NCBI GenBank assembly: GCA_049647265.1
Contig: JBARXJ010000063.1
Span: forward strand, 124,001 to 188,000
Source: JAAURB01 sp049647265
Lineage (GTDB): Bacteria > Cyanobacteriota > Cyanobacteriia > Cyanobacteriales > Microcoleaceae
Length of the DNA: 64,000 bases
Direction: 5' to 3'
The first letter of the stretch is position 1, and each line of letters begins with the position of its first letter. Below are positions 1-9,020 of this stretch, one piece after another. The notes below the pieces were generated by a model. The model was not told the origin of the DNA and did no database searches. It was given only the letters and a program-made list of their open reading frames with translations. A program made the translations under genes and the position numbers.

Positions 1-726
1 AGGTTGACCATTTTGAACGGTTCCTTCTGCTGCGCCCAAGCGTTTCTCAAAAATCGCTTTAGCATAGGGGCCAGTCACAGCATGGAGCGAGTCCATACAC
101 ATCCCGAAACTGCCGTTGGTTAACATTTGACGAATTTTGTCAAAATCAAATAACGACTCCATCAGCGCCATATAAGGCTGAATAGAATCAATCACTTCAA
201 CCGTCAGGGTTCCCAGTTTGAAGGTACCCGGACTATCTAAGTTGATATCACTTCCGTCTAAAATTTTGTAGGAGTCTATGACCTGACTGCGTTGAAAAAT
301 CGCTTCTGTGACTTTCTCTGGGGCGGGGCCACCGTTACTGGTGTTGAATTTGACCCCAAAATCTCCTTCAGGCCCACCGGGGTTATGACTGGCGGAGAGA
401 ATAATGCCGCCTAAGGCTTGATTTTCCCGGATGATACAGGAGGCTGCGGGGGTGGATAGAATGCCTTGACAGCCGACTAACACCTGTCCGATGCCATTGG
501 CGGCTGCCATTTTGAGAATGGTTTGGATGGCCTCACGGTTGTAGTAACGACCATCGCCACCGACGACTAAGGTTTGACCTTCAAGGGTTTCTTGAGTATC
601 GAAAATAGATTGAATAAAGTTTTCCAGGTAATGGGGTTTTTGAAACGCAGGGACGGCTTTTCGCAGTCCGGAAGTCCCCGGTTTTTGATCGGAAAAAGGT
701 TGAGTTGAAACCGTACGGATATTCAT
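1..726 (-). CDS. pgm: Phosphoglucomutase (alpha-D-glucose phosphate-specific), N-terminal part
   Basis: Interconverts glucose-1-phosphate and glucose-6-phosphate at the branch between glycolysis and glycogen or sugar-nucleotide synthesis; cytosolic. The open frame runs off the left edge, so only about 242 N-terminal residues are present. It begins MNIRTVSTQPFSDQKPGTSG, the classic start of this family, and carries the catalytic phosphoserine loop SASHNPGG near residue 110. An in-frame upstream ATG at 756 would add ten residues (MGKPNINILG); I chose 726 because homologues start at MNI-R/K-TV. It is followed on the same strand by a GH31 glucosidase, which fits glucan turnover. Family call very secure. 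Confidence 0.95.
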   Translation of the reverse strand, partial: MNIRTVSTQPFSDQKPGTSGLRKAVPAFQKPHYLENFIQSIFDTQETLEGQTLVVGGDGRYYNREAIQTILKMAAANGIGQVLVGCQGILSTPAASCIIRENQALGGIILSASHNPGGPEGDFGVKFNTSNGGPAPEKVTEAIFQRSQVIDSYKILDGSDINLDSPGTFKLGTLTVEVIDSIQPYMALMESLFDFDKIRQMLTNGSFGMCMDSLHAVTGPYAKAIFEKRLGAAEGTVQNGQP

Positions 727-779
727 GCCAAGGATATTTATATTGGGTTTACCCATCAATTATCTTCACACGAAAGTTC

Positions 780-3700
780 TCAGAATGATCCTAAATTGCT
801 TTGATTGCTGCTAGTTTTATTCGGGTATACATTATTCTCCCCCGCTTGCCAAATCAATTCCCCAGCAGCGTTACGGCGGATACACTTCCATTCAAAAGTG
901 GAGTTAGGGGGTAAATTATTAATCGCGTCTGTCCAAATGGGTTGATCGGGGCCAGGGGGATTATTGGCCTGAGGAGGATTTTTGATATATTCATAATCAA
1001 TACTGGGATACAATGGGCGGGCTAAGTTAGTTTCCCAGTTGCCTAATTCGGGTAAGTTGCCCACCACAGACACTTCAGTGGTATCTAAGGGGACGTTATT
1101 ACATACAAAATTAACGGATATTGTCGCAGAAACGGGCTGTAATTCAAACTGAAATTCTTTTGCCGTCTCAACAGAAATCTCGGGAGATTTAGCGAATATT
1201 TTATTATTTCCGGCATTATACCAACCACTATCTGCTAAACGGAACAACAGCAGCGAAGAATATTGAGTTAAGGCTTGATTATTAAAAGTAACAGCCGTGG
1301 CTTCGGCATTTTCGACCATTAATTCAACTTCATTACTACGACGGTTTTTAGCCCCTTTAAAGCCATTTGTATTGTTAACGTTAACAACCGGCTCAATCCT
1401 AACGGTAACGATATTGCCTTGCTGATGTTGATGTATTTTAGTAGTACGATAATCATAAATTGGTCTGCCATTATCTTGATAGTTTAAGGTTTCTCCGTCA
1501 TCTTCATATAACGTAAATTGAGATGGGTTTTCATCACTATAAATTCGCAGCAATAATTGATCTCGTTTGGGGTGTCCATCGCGACGATGTCCAAACGCAT
1601 CTAAAGTATCATCATTGACTTCCATTAACGGTAAAATTGACCCGGCTTTCACGAAGGTGGGTAAGCGTAAAATTCCATTACGATAAACCGGGATATTTTT
1701 AATCCATTCTCCCTCACTATTATAGGTTTCGTTAGAATGATAATTCATCCATTTTCCAGCCGGAAGATAGATATCTCGTTGATACTCGCCGTGTTGGGCA
1801 ACCACACCCACTAAGATATTTTTACCGATCAGTTTTTGATGACCCATCTGCCGCAGATTCGGATCATTTTGATAATAATATACCGGAGGAACAATTAGCG
1901 GTTCTCCATATAAATATGCCCGATAAGCCAGAGAATAATAATACGGAATCAGTTCGTAGCGTTGGCGAAGATTGGCTAAATTACTATTTTGTTTTCCGAT
2001 AAGGTGGGGAGAAGTTTGATAAGGCGGACTCACTCTAACAAATTCATTATCAACATGAGGTCGAATGGGAACATCAAACCAAGCGCCATTGGCAAACCAT
2101 TGGGTGTATAATTCATCTTCATAACCTCTGTAATTGCCTTGTTTATCGTTAAAAGGCATCACTTCTCGGCGAAATCCGCCAATATCAGAACCGTAATAAT
2201 CAATTCCCGAGAACGTCATATGCATCTGGGCGTTAAAATGAGTGGCAAGAGATTCTAGATTTGAAGCAATATCCCCTGACCACATTGCGGTTCCGTAGCG
2301 TTGCGTTCCTGCGGTTCCAGAACGAGTTAAAATAAACGGACGAGGGTTAATCATACCAAAAGCATCGGGTTGATTTTGTTGGTCAAAATATCCCTGCCAA
2401 ATGGATTGATTCCAGAATAAATTATAAAGATTATGAATATCTGCGTGTTCTATTCTTCGTTGTTTGCCTGTACTTTTAATCCCATCGTAACAGCCTAAAC
2501 TATTATAGTTTTCAGGTTCTCCTAAATCTGTCCAATGTACCTGAATTCCTTTTTGAATTAAATTCGGAAAACGGCGGTTTTGATGAATCCATTCTCCCGC
2601 TTGAGAATCTGACCAATCAATCATCCGACCAATTCCCCAAAACCCCTCAATATCTGTAATCGGGTTTAATTGTTGCTGATAGTTACATTCCCCATCTTTT
2701 CGCTGATAAACGGTTAAATCAGACGGCATTTCATTAAACGTATCGACTGTATTGGCGAGATAAGATTCTTCTATTGCCGCTAAATCAATATAGTCATTTT
2801 TATAGGCTTTAATTTTATCATCGGGATTCGGAAAACCATAAGAATTATTCTGTAGAAATTCAGTCTGATTTTGATCCCAATCTAACCGTCCCATATTACT
2901 TTGACCGGGATTGTTTAACGCTACTCCGCCAAACCAATTGAGATCTAAAACAAAGCCATCGATGGGAAAATTTTGTTCTCGTAATCCGGCTTTTAATCGA
3001 TCAATTTCTTGCCAATTATCATAGCCAAATTCTGATACCCATAACCCAAAAGCTTTACGCGGGGGAACAGGCGGACGACCCGTTAATTCCATAAAATCTG
3101 ACCGTAAATCCGGTAAATCTGTACCACTCATCAGATAAAATCGCAGGGGGTCACCTTGTAATTCAACTTGCCAAGGGGAGGTTGTCCAGTCCCAACGATG
3201 CTTATAGATATTATCAATAAAAATAGCGTAATTTAAGTTGTTTTTTCCGACTGCATAAAACACCGGAATTTGAACATTACCCACCGCAGCATCCTGAAAA
3301 CCTTGAAAGCCATTACCAAATTCTAAGCCTTCTCTGACCCCTAACGTTGTCCAGTCTCCATCGGCGGAACCGAGTTTTGTAAACTGTTGTCCCAAGCCAT
3401 AAATATCTTCTATTTCTCCCGGTTCAATTTCAAAACCTTTAATCGATTGTTGATCATAAAACGGACAAATTTCTGTTAAAAATTCTTCTGTTTTTTTGCG
3501 ATAAGCTTTAATACAAAGGCTATCGGGGATAATTTCTAGTTTAAGTTCTTTGGTTTGAATAATATTAAATTGTTGTAACAAGCTAGACGGCCCTGGATAA
3601 TCAGTTTTAAACACCATCGGGGAAGTAAACAACGGTTGGTTTAAAGATGGCGGTTGACTGGTGTTTGAATATTCAAAATGAATTAAATCCTCATCTAAAA

Positions 3701-3824
3701 CTTCTACCACTAAATAAGTAGAATCCTTTTCAAACTGAGTCCGGAAGACTGACGCTTTAGCAGCAGCTTGAAAGACAGAGAAGGCGGCGATGAGGACACT
3801 GCAACTCACGATAAATGGTTTCAC
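780..3824 (-). CDS. Secreted GH31 alpha-glucosidase with C-terminal CBM20
   Basis: Glycoside hydrolase family 31 protein of 1,014 residues, expected to hydrolyse or transfer alpha-glucosyl units from maltodextrin or starch. An N-terminal hydrophobic stretch ending near AAAKA looks like a signal peptide, so export is likely. The GH31 nucleophile motif HWTDLGEPE places the nucleophile at about Asp433, and WSGD gives the acid/base at about Asp518. Residues about 900-1012 resemble a starch-binding CBM20 (VVGNLPELGNW, then LPPNSTFEWK and IWQAGENN). The start codon is GTG; no nearby ATG keeps the signal peptide. Nearby pgm and malQ support a starch/glycogen role. Substrate is inferred. Confidence 0.88.
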   Translation of the reverse strand: MKPFIVSCSVLIAAFSVFQAAAKASVFRTQFEKDSTYLVVEVLDEDLIHFEYSNTSQPPSLNQPLFTSPMVFKTDYPGPSSLLQQFNIIQTKELKLEIIPDSLCIKAYRKKTEEFLTEICPFYDQQSIKGFEIEPGEIEDIYGLGQQFTKLGSADGDWTTLGVREGLEFGNGFQGFQDAAVGNVQIPVFYAVGKNNLNYAIFIDNIYKHRWDWTTSPWQVELQGDPLRFYLMSGTDLPDLRSDFMELTGRPPVPPRKAFGLWVSEFGYDNWQEIDRLKAGLREQNFPIDGFVLDLNWFGGVALNNPGQSNMGRLDWDQNQTEFLQNNSYGFPNPDDKIKAYKNDYIDLAAIEESYLANTVDTFNEMPSDLTVYQRKDGECNYQQQLNPITDIEGFWGIGRMIDWSDSQAGEWIHQNRRFPNLIQKGIQVHWTDLGEPENYNSLGCYDGIKSTGKQRRIEHADIHNLYNLFWNQSIWQGYFDQQNQPDAFGMINPRPFILTRSGTAGTQRYGTAMWSGDIASNLESLATHFNAQMHMTFSGIDYYGSDIGGFRREVMPFNDKQGNYRGYEDELYTQWFANGAWFDVPIRPHVDNEFVRVSPPYQTSPHLIGKQNSNLANLRQRYELIPYYYSLAYRAYLYGEPLIVPPVYYYQNDPNLRQMGHQKLIGKNILVGVVAQHGEYQRDIYLPAGKWMNYHSNETYNSEGEWIKNIPVYRNGILRLPTFVKAGSILPLMEVNDDTLDAFGHRRDGHPKRDQLLLRIYSDENPSQFTLYEDDGETLNYQDNGRPIYDYRTTKIHQHQQGNIVTVRIEPVVNVNNTNGFKGAKNRRSNEVELMVENAEATAVTFNNQALTQYSSLLLFRLADSGWYNAGNNKIFAKSPEISVETAKEFQFELQPVSATISVNFVCNNVPLDTTEVSVVGNLPELGNWETNLARPLYPSIDYEYIKNPPQANNPPGPDQPIWTDAINNLPPNSTFEWKCIRRNAAGELIWQAGENNVYPNKTSSNQSNLGSF

Positions 3825-3858
3825 TATAGCCCGATAATATACTTTTAATTAGTCAAAT

Positions 3859-4860
3859 TTAAGATTTATTTTTATCAATGTCAAGTTGATTTTGGTAAAG
3901 TTCAATTAACTGTTTAGCCAGTCGTTGGCTATGATGACGAAGGATTGTTTTTCCGGCAACAAAGTCCCCCGCAATAATGTCTTGAGTCACCCGTTTTTGA
4001 CAACCATCCAAATCAGGTTCGACGGGAAATTTATGTTCTATTGCATAGAGGCGGGTCAGCATCGGGGAAATTGTCCCAGTATTGATGATGGCATAATCTA
4101 ATAGTGTACCATCGCAATAATAGTCCTTAATTTTGTTAATAAAATCTGAAGCTTTATAGTCTTGCGTTTCAGAGGGGTCAGTCACTAAGTTAACAATATA
4201 AATTTTAGTTGCAGTGGTTTCTGCCAAGGCTTCCGGTAATCCTTCGACCAGAAAATTCGGTAAAATACTGGTAAATAAACTACCTGGCCCGATAACAACT
4301 TGGTCAGCTTCTAAAATCGCTTGAATTACAGGTTTATAGGCTTGGGCGCGGCGAGATAAGTAGATATATTCTATATAATGTTGAAAGTTTGTGCGTAAAT
4401 CAATATGAGTTTCTCCAATAACATCTGTACCATCATTTAACTTAGCAATTAAATGAACATCATTGAGTGTCACCGGTAAAACTTGACCCTGAATTTTTAA
4501 GAGTTTACCAAGAGATTCAATCCCAAATGCAGTACCCCCTTCCCAGTCGTAAGCAGCCGTTAATAAAAGATTACCTAAACTATGTCCTTTGAGACTATTT
4601 CCCTTATGAAAACGGTAGTTTAATAAGTCTCGCCATTTGCGACTGTCTTCGTCTTCTGGAAGTAAAGCACAGATGCATTTCAACACATCTCCTGGTGGCA
4701 AAACCCCTTGTTCATTGCGAAGTTGACCGCTACTCCCACCACTATCCATCATCGAAACAACAGCCGTGACATCAGCTACATTTTTCAAAGCTTGTAGAAT
4801 AGTACTGACTCCAGACCCACCACCGATAACAACAATTTTAGGTCGATTTTCTCGATTCAT
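3859..4860 (-). CDS. yvcK: YvcK/CofD-family gluconeogenesis factor
   Basis: Member of the YvcK branch of the CofD-like superfamily: cytosolic proteins that bind UDP-sugars and, in Firmicutes, are needed for growth on gluconeogenic carbon and for cell-wall homeostasis. The N-terminus has the glycine-rich loop VIGGGSGVSTIL, followed by SMMDSGGSSGQLR and LPPGDVLKC, all diagnostic. Length (333 residues) is typical. I chose the ATG at 4860 rather than 4875 because it overlaps the upstream ChaN-like stop as ATGA, which implies translational coupling. Role in cyanobacteria is inferred from the family. Confidence 0.88.
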   Translation of the reverse strand: MNRENRPKIVVIGGGSGVSTILQALKNVADVTAVVSMMDSGGSSGQLRNEQGVLPPGDVLKCICALLPEDEDSRKWRDLLNYRFHKGNSLKGHSLGNLLLTAAYDWEGGTAFGIESLGKLLKIQGQVLPVTLNDVHLIAKLNDGTDVIGETHIDLRTNFQHYIEYIYLSRRAQAYKPVIQAILEADQVVIGPGSLFTSILPNFLVEGLPEALAETTATKIYIVNLVTDPSETQDYKASDFINKIKDYYCDGTLLDYAIINTGTISPMLTRLYAIEHKFPVEPDLDGCQKRVTQDIIAGDFVAGKTILRHHSQRLAKQLIELYQNQLDIDKNKS

Positions 4861-5747
4861 TCTCCGTGTTTCCAAACAAAATCAGCAATATTATCACTTA
4901 GAGAAATAGGTTCTTCATCAGATGATTGAAATAAAATTGAATGGTAATTTAAGCTATTCGTATTCAATCGTCTTTCTACTCTGCTAGGAATGCCATAATC
5001 ATAGACAATATGCCCTTCTCCGACTAAAACAATCACTTGATAATCTGGATTTTCACTGACAAATTCAGCGACTTTCTCAGCCATCGTTTCATCCCATAAA
5101 ACCTGTGCCAAAAAGAAGTTTTCAAACGCTTGACTATTCCCAAGTCCACCATGATGATATTGTTTGTAAATCTCTTCTAACATTTGACGATATTCTGTAT
5201 CATCTGTTTTAATTTCTTCAAACGGTGGAATATATTGTTTTTCCTCGTCAGTTAAGCTTTTTAAACCCTCTTTTGCCACTTTTCGAGTGATTTCTGTCGG
5301 CGTATTTAAAGCGAGTAATGGTAACTGATGCTGTTGACCAAACCGAACAATTTCTGCATAATATTCCCAAGGAAAACCCCAACGTTGATTATATTCACTT
5401 TGTTCTATCAGTTGTTCTTCTGTAATTTTTCCAGCGATATATTGATCTAAAATCGTTTGATAAGGGCGTTGAAACATTTCAAAGGCAATTGCTATTTTAG
5501 GGTTTTTTTGGTATAATGCTTGAATAATTTCAAGTTGCGCTTGATGGTCTGCTTCGTCGTTATGAGTCTCACCCAAATAAATAACGTTAGCGTTTTCTAA
5601 TTGTTGTAAAATTTCAGTTTGTGTCGTTGACTGAACTATTACAGATTCAATCACATCTGTGGTAGGATTTGCCCAGCTTACGAGGGGAAAACAGAAGATA
5701 AATCCTAATGAGAAGCTACAGAAGCGAAGTAAGGCAAATGATTTCAT
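4857..5747 (-). CDS. ChaN-like (DUF399) exported protein
   Basis: DUF399/ChaN family protein of 296 residues; characterised ChaN lipoproteins bind haem. The N-terminus has a signal-peptide-like segment (LGFIFCFPLVSWA), so it probably acts in the periplasm or at a membrane. Diagnostic segments are VIYLGETHNDEADH near residue 57, IAFEMFQRPYQ, NQRWGFPWEYYAEIVRF and VLVGEGHIVYDYGIP. No lipobox is obvious. It overlaps yvcK by four bases (ATGA), so the two are likely cotranslated. Biological role unknown here; haem binding is only a family property. Confidence 0.85.
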   Translation of the reverse strand: MKSFALLRFCSFSLGFIFCFPLVSWANPTTDVIESVIVQSTTQTEILQQLENANVIYLGETHNDEADHQAQLEIIQALYQKNPKIAIAFEMFQRPYQTILDQYIAGKITEEQLIEQSEYNQRWGFPWEYYAEIVRFGQQHQLPLLALNTPTEITRKVAKEGLKSLTDEEKQYIPPFEEIKTDDTEYRQMLEEIYKQYHHGGLGNSQAFENFFLAQVLWDETMAEKVAEFVSENPDYQVIVLVGEGHIVYDYGIPSRVERRLNTNSLNYHSILFQSSDEEPISLSDNIADFVWKHGE

Positions 5748-5831
5748 ACTTTGAAGATTAAAATTATAATAGTCCGAATCTATATTAACTTATTTTGTTT
5801 CGTCATTTAATAGAACTGACACAGCAATATT

Positions 5832-6311
5832 CTAAAAAACTTTCTTGTAAATTCGATCACATCGCTGAGTTTCTACACCTGTCGTTTGCTGATAACCGCA
5901 ACTTTCATATAATTTAACGGCTTCTTTCAAAACCGTTGCTGTTTCCAAGTAGACTTCTTTAAACCCTTGAGATTTAATTTTGTTCTCTAATTCTTTTAAT
6001 AAAAACTTCCCTAAACCTTTCCCCCTAACTTCAGGAATTAAATACATTTTACGGATTTCAACCGCATGATTTCCCCGTTTAATGGGATAATAAGCCACAG
6101 TTCCAACAATATTATTAGATTTTTCAACAACCCAAAACTCTCCCCCTTTTTGAAAGTAAAATTCTTCCACCTTTTCCACATCTTCATCCGCCCCACAAGG
6201 TTCTGAACCGAGTCCATATTCTGCTAAAATTGAAGCAATTAAATTGACGACATTTTCTCTATCATTAGGTTGCCAAGATCGAATGATAAAATCTTTGTAC
6301 TGAAGTTGCAT
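5832..6311 (-). CDS. GNAT-family N-acetyltransferase
   Basis: Single GNAT domain of 159 residues, transferring an acyl group from acetyl-CoA to an unidentified amine. The acetyl-CoA binding motif A is visible as RKMYLIPEVRGKGLGKFLL (about residues 87-105), and the C-terminal LYESCGYQQT matches the family's last strand-helix. Earlier VVEKSNNIVGTVAYYPI forms the expected central strands. Only six bases separate it from miaE upstream, suggesting one transcript. Substrate cannot be read from sequence. Confidence 0.85.
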   Translation of the reverse strand: MQLQYKDFIIRSWQPNDRENVVNLIASILAEYGLGSEPCGADEDVEKVEEFYFQKGGEFWVVEKSNNIVGTVAYYPIKRGNHAVEIRKMYLIPEVRGKGLGKFLLKELENKIKSQGFKEVYLETATVLKEAVKLYESCGYQQTTGVETQRCDRIYKKVF

Positions 6312-6317
6312 AAGTTC

Positions 6318-6917
6318 TTAACTATGAATTCGGGGTTCAGGATACAGTGTCGCTAGTATTTCGCTTTCCACTATTGCCATTTCTTCTAAACGTTGATTGA
6401 CTACTTCCGTATCAAAATAAGTCGTTGCCAACACATAATAGATCCCATAATGACGGGCTTCTGATGCCATTAAACCCCGATAAAAACAGGCGAGTTCCGG
6501 TTCCGGACAATTTTCAGCAATTAAGCCTAAGCGTTCGTGACTTCTCGCTTCAATTAATCCATACATCAACAAAAAATCTAACATTCTTTCCGGTTCATTT
6601 CGCCGAACTTGTTTATTTAATTTAGAAGCATAAGGCGGAGAATTTAGCGGTTGTAATGGGATTTTTCGCCGTTCTAACCATTGATTCACTTGTTCAAAAT
6701 GTTCTAATTCTTCTTTGGCGATCGCCGTTAATGATCGAACTAACTTTGTACTAGAAGGATAGCGAAACATTAAATTAATCGCCGCCCCTGCTGCCTTTCT
6801 TTCACAGTGAGAATGATCAACTAACACTGTATCTAAATTATTAATAGCTTGTTCGATCCAAGCCTGAGAAGTAGGCTGTTTGAGAAACTTGATTCTGGGT
6901 TTCAGGGTCTCTATCAT
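6318..6917 (-). CDS. miaE: tRNA-(ms2io6A)-hydroxylase MiaE
   Basis: Non-haem diiron monooxygenase that hydroxylates the isopentenyl group of 2-methylthio-N6-isopentenyladenosine at tRNA position 37. The ferritin-like four-helix bundle is visible: HCERKAAGAAINLMFRY, IAKEELEHFEQV, LIEARSHERLGLIAEN and ASEARHYGIYY supply the Glu and Glu-x-x-His iron ligands. Length (199 residues) is normal. The start ATG at 6917 leaves a clean N-terminus (MIETLKPRIKFLKQPT). Upstream of the GNAT gene on the same strand. Function assigned by family. Confidence 0.9.
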   Translation of the reverse strand: MIETLKPRIKFLKQPTSQAWIEQAINNLDTVLVDHSHCERKAAGAAINLMFRYPSSTKLVRSLTAIAKEELEHFEQVNQWLERRKIPLQPLNSPPYASKLNKQVRRNEPERMLDFLLMYGLIEARSHERLGLIAENCPEPELACFYRGLMASEARHYGIYYVLATTYFDTEVVNQRLEEMAIVESEILATLYPEPRIHS

Positions 6918-6974
6918 TGTATTTTATTCTGATATTGAACTCTCATTTTACCGTAAATTATGATATTTATTGTC

Positions 6975-8720
6975 TTATTCTGCCATTCGATCTAAGCGTT
7001 CTCGAATGGATAAATTCATTAGCGATCGCAAAAATAGAAATATTCCTAATCCTGCCATCATAAATGCAATCATTGCCAGGGTTTTATAATTGCCCACAAC
7101 CAGTACAGAAGCAGACAAAAGGACAAAACCAGTCCAACAGCCATGAATCAACGTTTTGAGGGCTAAATTAACCCGCCTCAACGCTCGTTCACTTTCAATA
7201 GAACGGACTTTAAATTGGAGTTCGCCTTCTTCAATTCGTTGTTCGAGTTGTTGCAACAAAGATTCAGATTTACTCGGTTGCTGTAACTTAAATTGAACAA
7301 AATCTTTAGCTTGCGTAACTAATTCTCGTACCCCTAGTTTATTTCCTTTTGCCGTAGTTACACTTTGAATAAACGGGGTAGCACTAATGACTAAATTGTA
7401 TTGCGGATCGAGCGTTCTTGCAATCCCATCTAATGTCGTTAAAGACTTTAAAATAAACGTCATTTGCGCGGGAAGTCTGAACGGTTGCTGTTCAAACATG
7501 ACATAAACTTCTTCTTTTATTTCATTAAAGGCATGAAAATCAATCGGTTTTTCGGTGAATTCATCTAAGAGAAACCTCACCAATCGCTTAACAGGAGTCA
7601 TGTCTGCAATCGGTTCAATTAATCCAATATCAATTAAACTATTTAAAACCACATCTGCATCTTTTCGTAACACGGCAAAAAATGTCTTAATCATCTGATC
7701 TTTTGCCATTGGCTTCACTTCCGCCATCATGCCAAAGTCATAAAAAATCATACTGCCATTAGGACTCACAGCAATATTACCGGGATGGGGATCGGCTTGA
7801 AAGAAACCATCTTGTAAAATTTGTTTCAAGTAACAACAAATTCCCATTTGATTCAACCGTTTAATATCAATTCCTGTGGCTTCTATTTGTTCCCGATTAT
7901 CAATTTTAATTCCCGGTAAATATTCTAACGTTAAGACTTTATGACTGGCATGACTCCAATGAATTTTAGGAACCACAATATGAGAATATTCTTTAAAGTT
8001 TTCCCGAAACCGATCTGCATTCTTTGCTTCTTTGATATAATCAATCTCCTGATATAAAATCATGAAAAATTCATTATAAATCTCATCCAAATCATACAAT
8101 CTTGCCCAAGGAAAAAATCGCTGACAAAATTGAATCACTTTGCCAACCGCTAAAACATCCATATCAAACAACTGCTGTAAACCGGGACGTTGGACTTTCA
8201 CAACCACTTCTTCCCCAGTATGAAGTCGCGCCCGATGAACTTGTCCTAAACTGGCTGCGGCTAAGGGATGTTCATTAAAATCTCGATATAAACTAAACAA
8301 AGAATTGCCTAATTCTGCCTCGATAATCGCAATGGCTTCGGCTGTATTAAACGCCGGAACTTTATCTTGAAGCTGTTCTAATTCTTCGACATATTCTAAG
8401 GGTAAAATATCCGCCCGCGTTGATAAAGATTGACCAATTTTAATAAAAGTTGGCCCCAAATCTAACATCGTTTTCACTAACCATTTTGCCCGCCGCCGTT
8501 TTTGAGTTGAAGTATTATTCACCCATAAACGATCCCACCACAAGAAAAACATAAACTTTCCCGCCGCCGAAAATACATCAAATTGCCGCGTTAAAGGAGA
8601 ATATTTCGTTTGCTGCCACCGTAGAGGCTGTGTGTTTTTCTTAGTAAGCATACGACGAGGTTGGGGACTACCACTAAAAGAATTGTAGTTGAGTTCAGGC
8701 AAAATCGGACGAAAAGTCAT
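6975..8720 (-). CDS. ABC1/UbiB (AarF) atypical protein kinase
   Basis: ADCK/UbiB-family atypical kinase of 581 residues; cyanobacterial and plastid members act in prenylquinone metabolism and stress. The family signature KIGQ appears in FIKIGQSLSTRADILP, the nucleotide-binding lysine in VVVKVQRPGL, and the catalytic/metal motifs as QADPHPGNIA and YDFGMM. The C-terminus holds two hydrophobic segments (WTGFVLLSASVLVVGNY and MIAFMMAGLGIFLFL), so it is membrane anchored. Cyanobacteria carry several paralogues; which one this is cannot be told. Substrate unknown. Confidence 0.9.
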   Translation of the reverse strand: MTFRPILPELNYNSFSGSPQPRRMLTKKNTQPLRWQQTKYSPLTRQFDVFSAAGKFMFFLWWDRLWVNNTSTQKRRRAKWLVKTMLDLGPTFIKIGQSLSTRADILPLEYVEELEQLQDKVPAFNTAEAIAIIEAELGNSLFSLYRDFNEHPLAAASLGQVHRARLHTGEEVVVKVQRPGLQQLFDMDVLAVGKVIQFCQRFFPWARLYDLDEIYNEFFMILYQEIDYIKEAKNADRFRENFKEYSHIVVPKIHWSHASHKVLTLEYLPGIKIDNREQIEATGIDIKRLNQMGICCYLKQILQDGFFQADPHPGNIAVSPNGSMIFYDFGMMAEVKPMAKDQMIKTFFAVLRKDADVVLNSLIDIGLIEPIADMTPVKRLVRFLLDEFTEKPIDFHAFNEIKEEVYVMFEQQPFRLPAQMTFILKSLTTLDGIARTLDPQYNLVISATPFIQSVTTAKGNKLGVRELVTQAKDFVQFKLQQPSKSESLLQQLEQRIEEGELQFKVRSIESERALRRVNLALKTLIHGCWTGFVLLSASVLVVGNYKTLAMIAFMMAGLGIFLFLRSLMNLSIRERLDRMAE

Positions 8721-9020
8721 CAGGATATCTTAACTCAATTAGAATAACCACAGGTTACCCATTCCGTGAGGAAAACATAAGGATTGATTGCTGTTTACTG
8801 TGTTTTTATTGATGACTCCGTTAAAATGATTGATTTAGATGGGATCTCATGGCGATTTCCTGAAAACTGTACACTGTGGATAGATTACAGTGTTAAGCTT
8901 GTGTGAGAAAATGAACTCGAATTCAACACAAACCCTAATCAGGATGCAGTTTCTGCGTGTTGGAATTGACAGGAATTAAATTTAATTATTCCTGAATAAA
9001 TTTGATTGAGGTACTTTATT
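8721..9020. other. Divergent intergenic region between the ABC1 kinase and malQ
   Basis: About 300 bases without an ORF, between two divergently transcribed genes, so it must contain both promoters. I see an AT-rich sequence and, just before malQ, a GAGG motif (about 9009-9012) suitable as its ribosome-binding site. No convincing operator or RNA. Confidence 0.5.
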
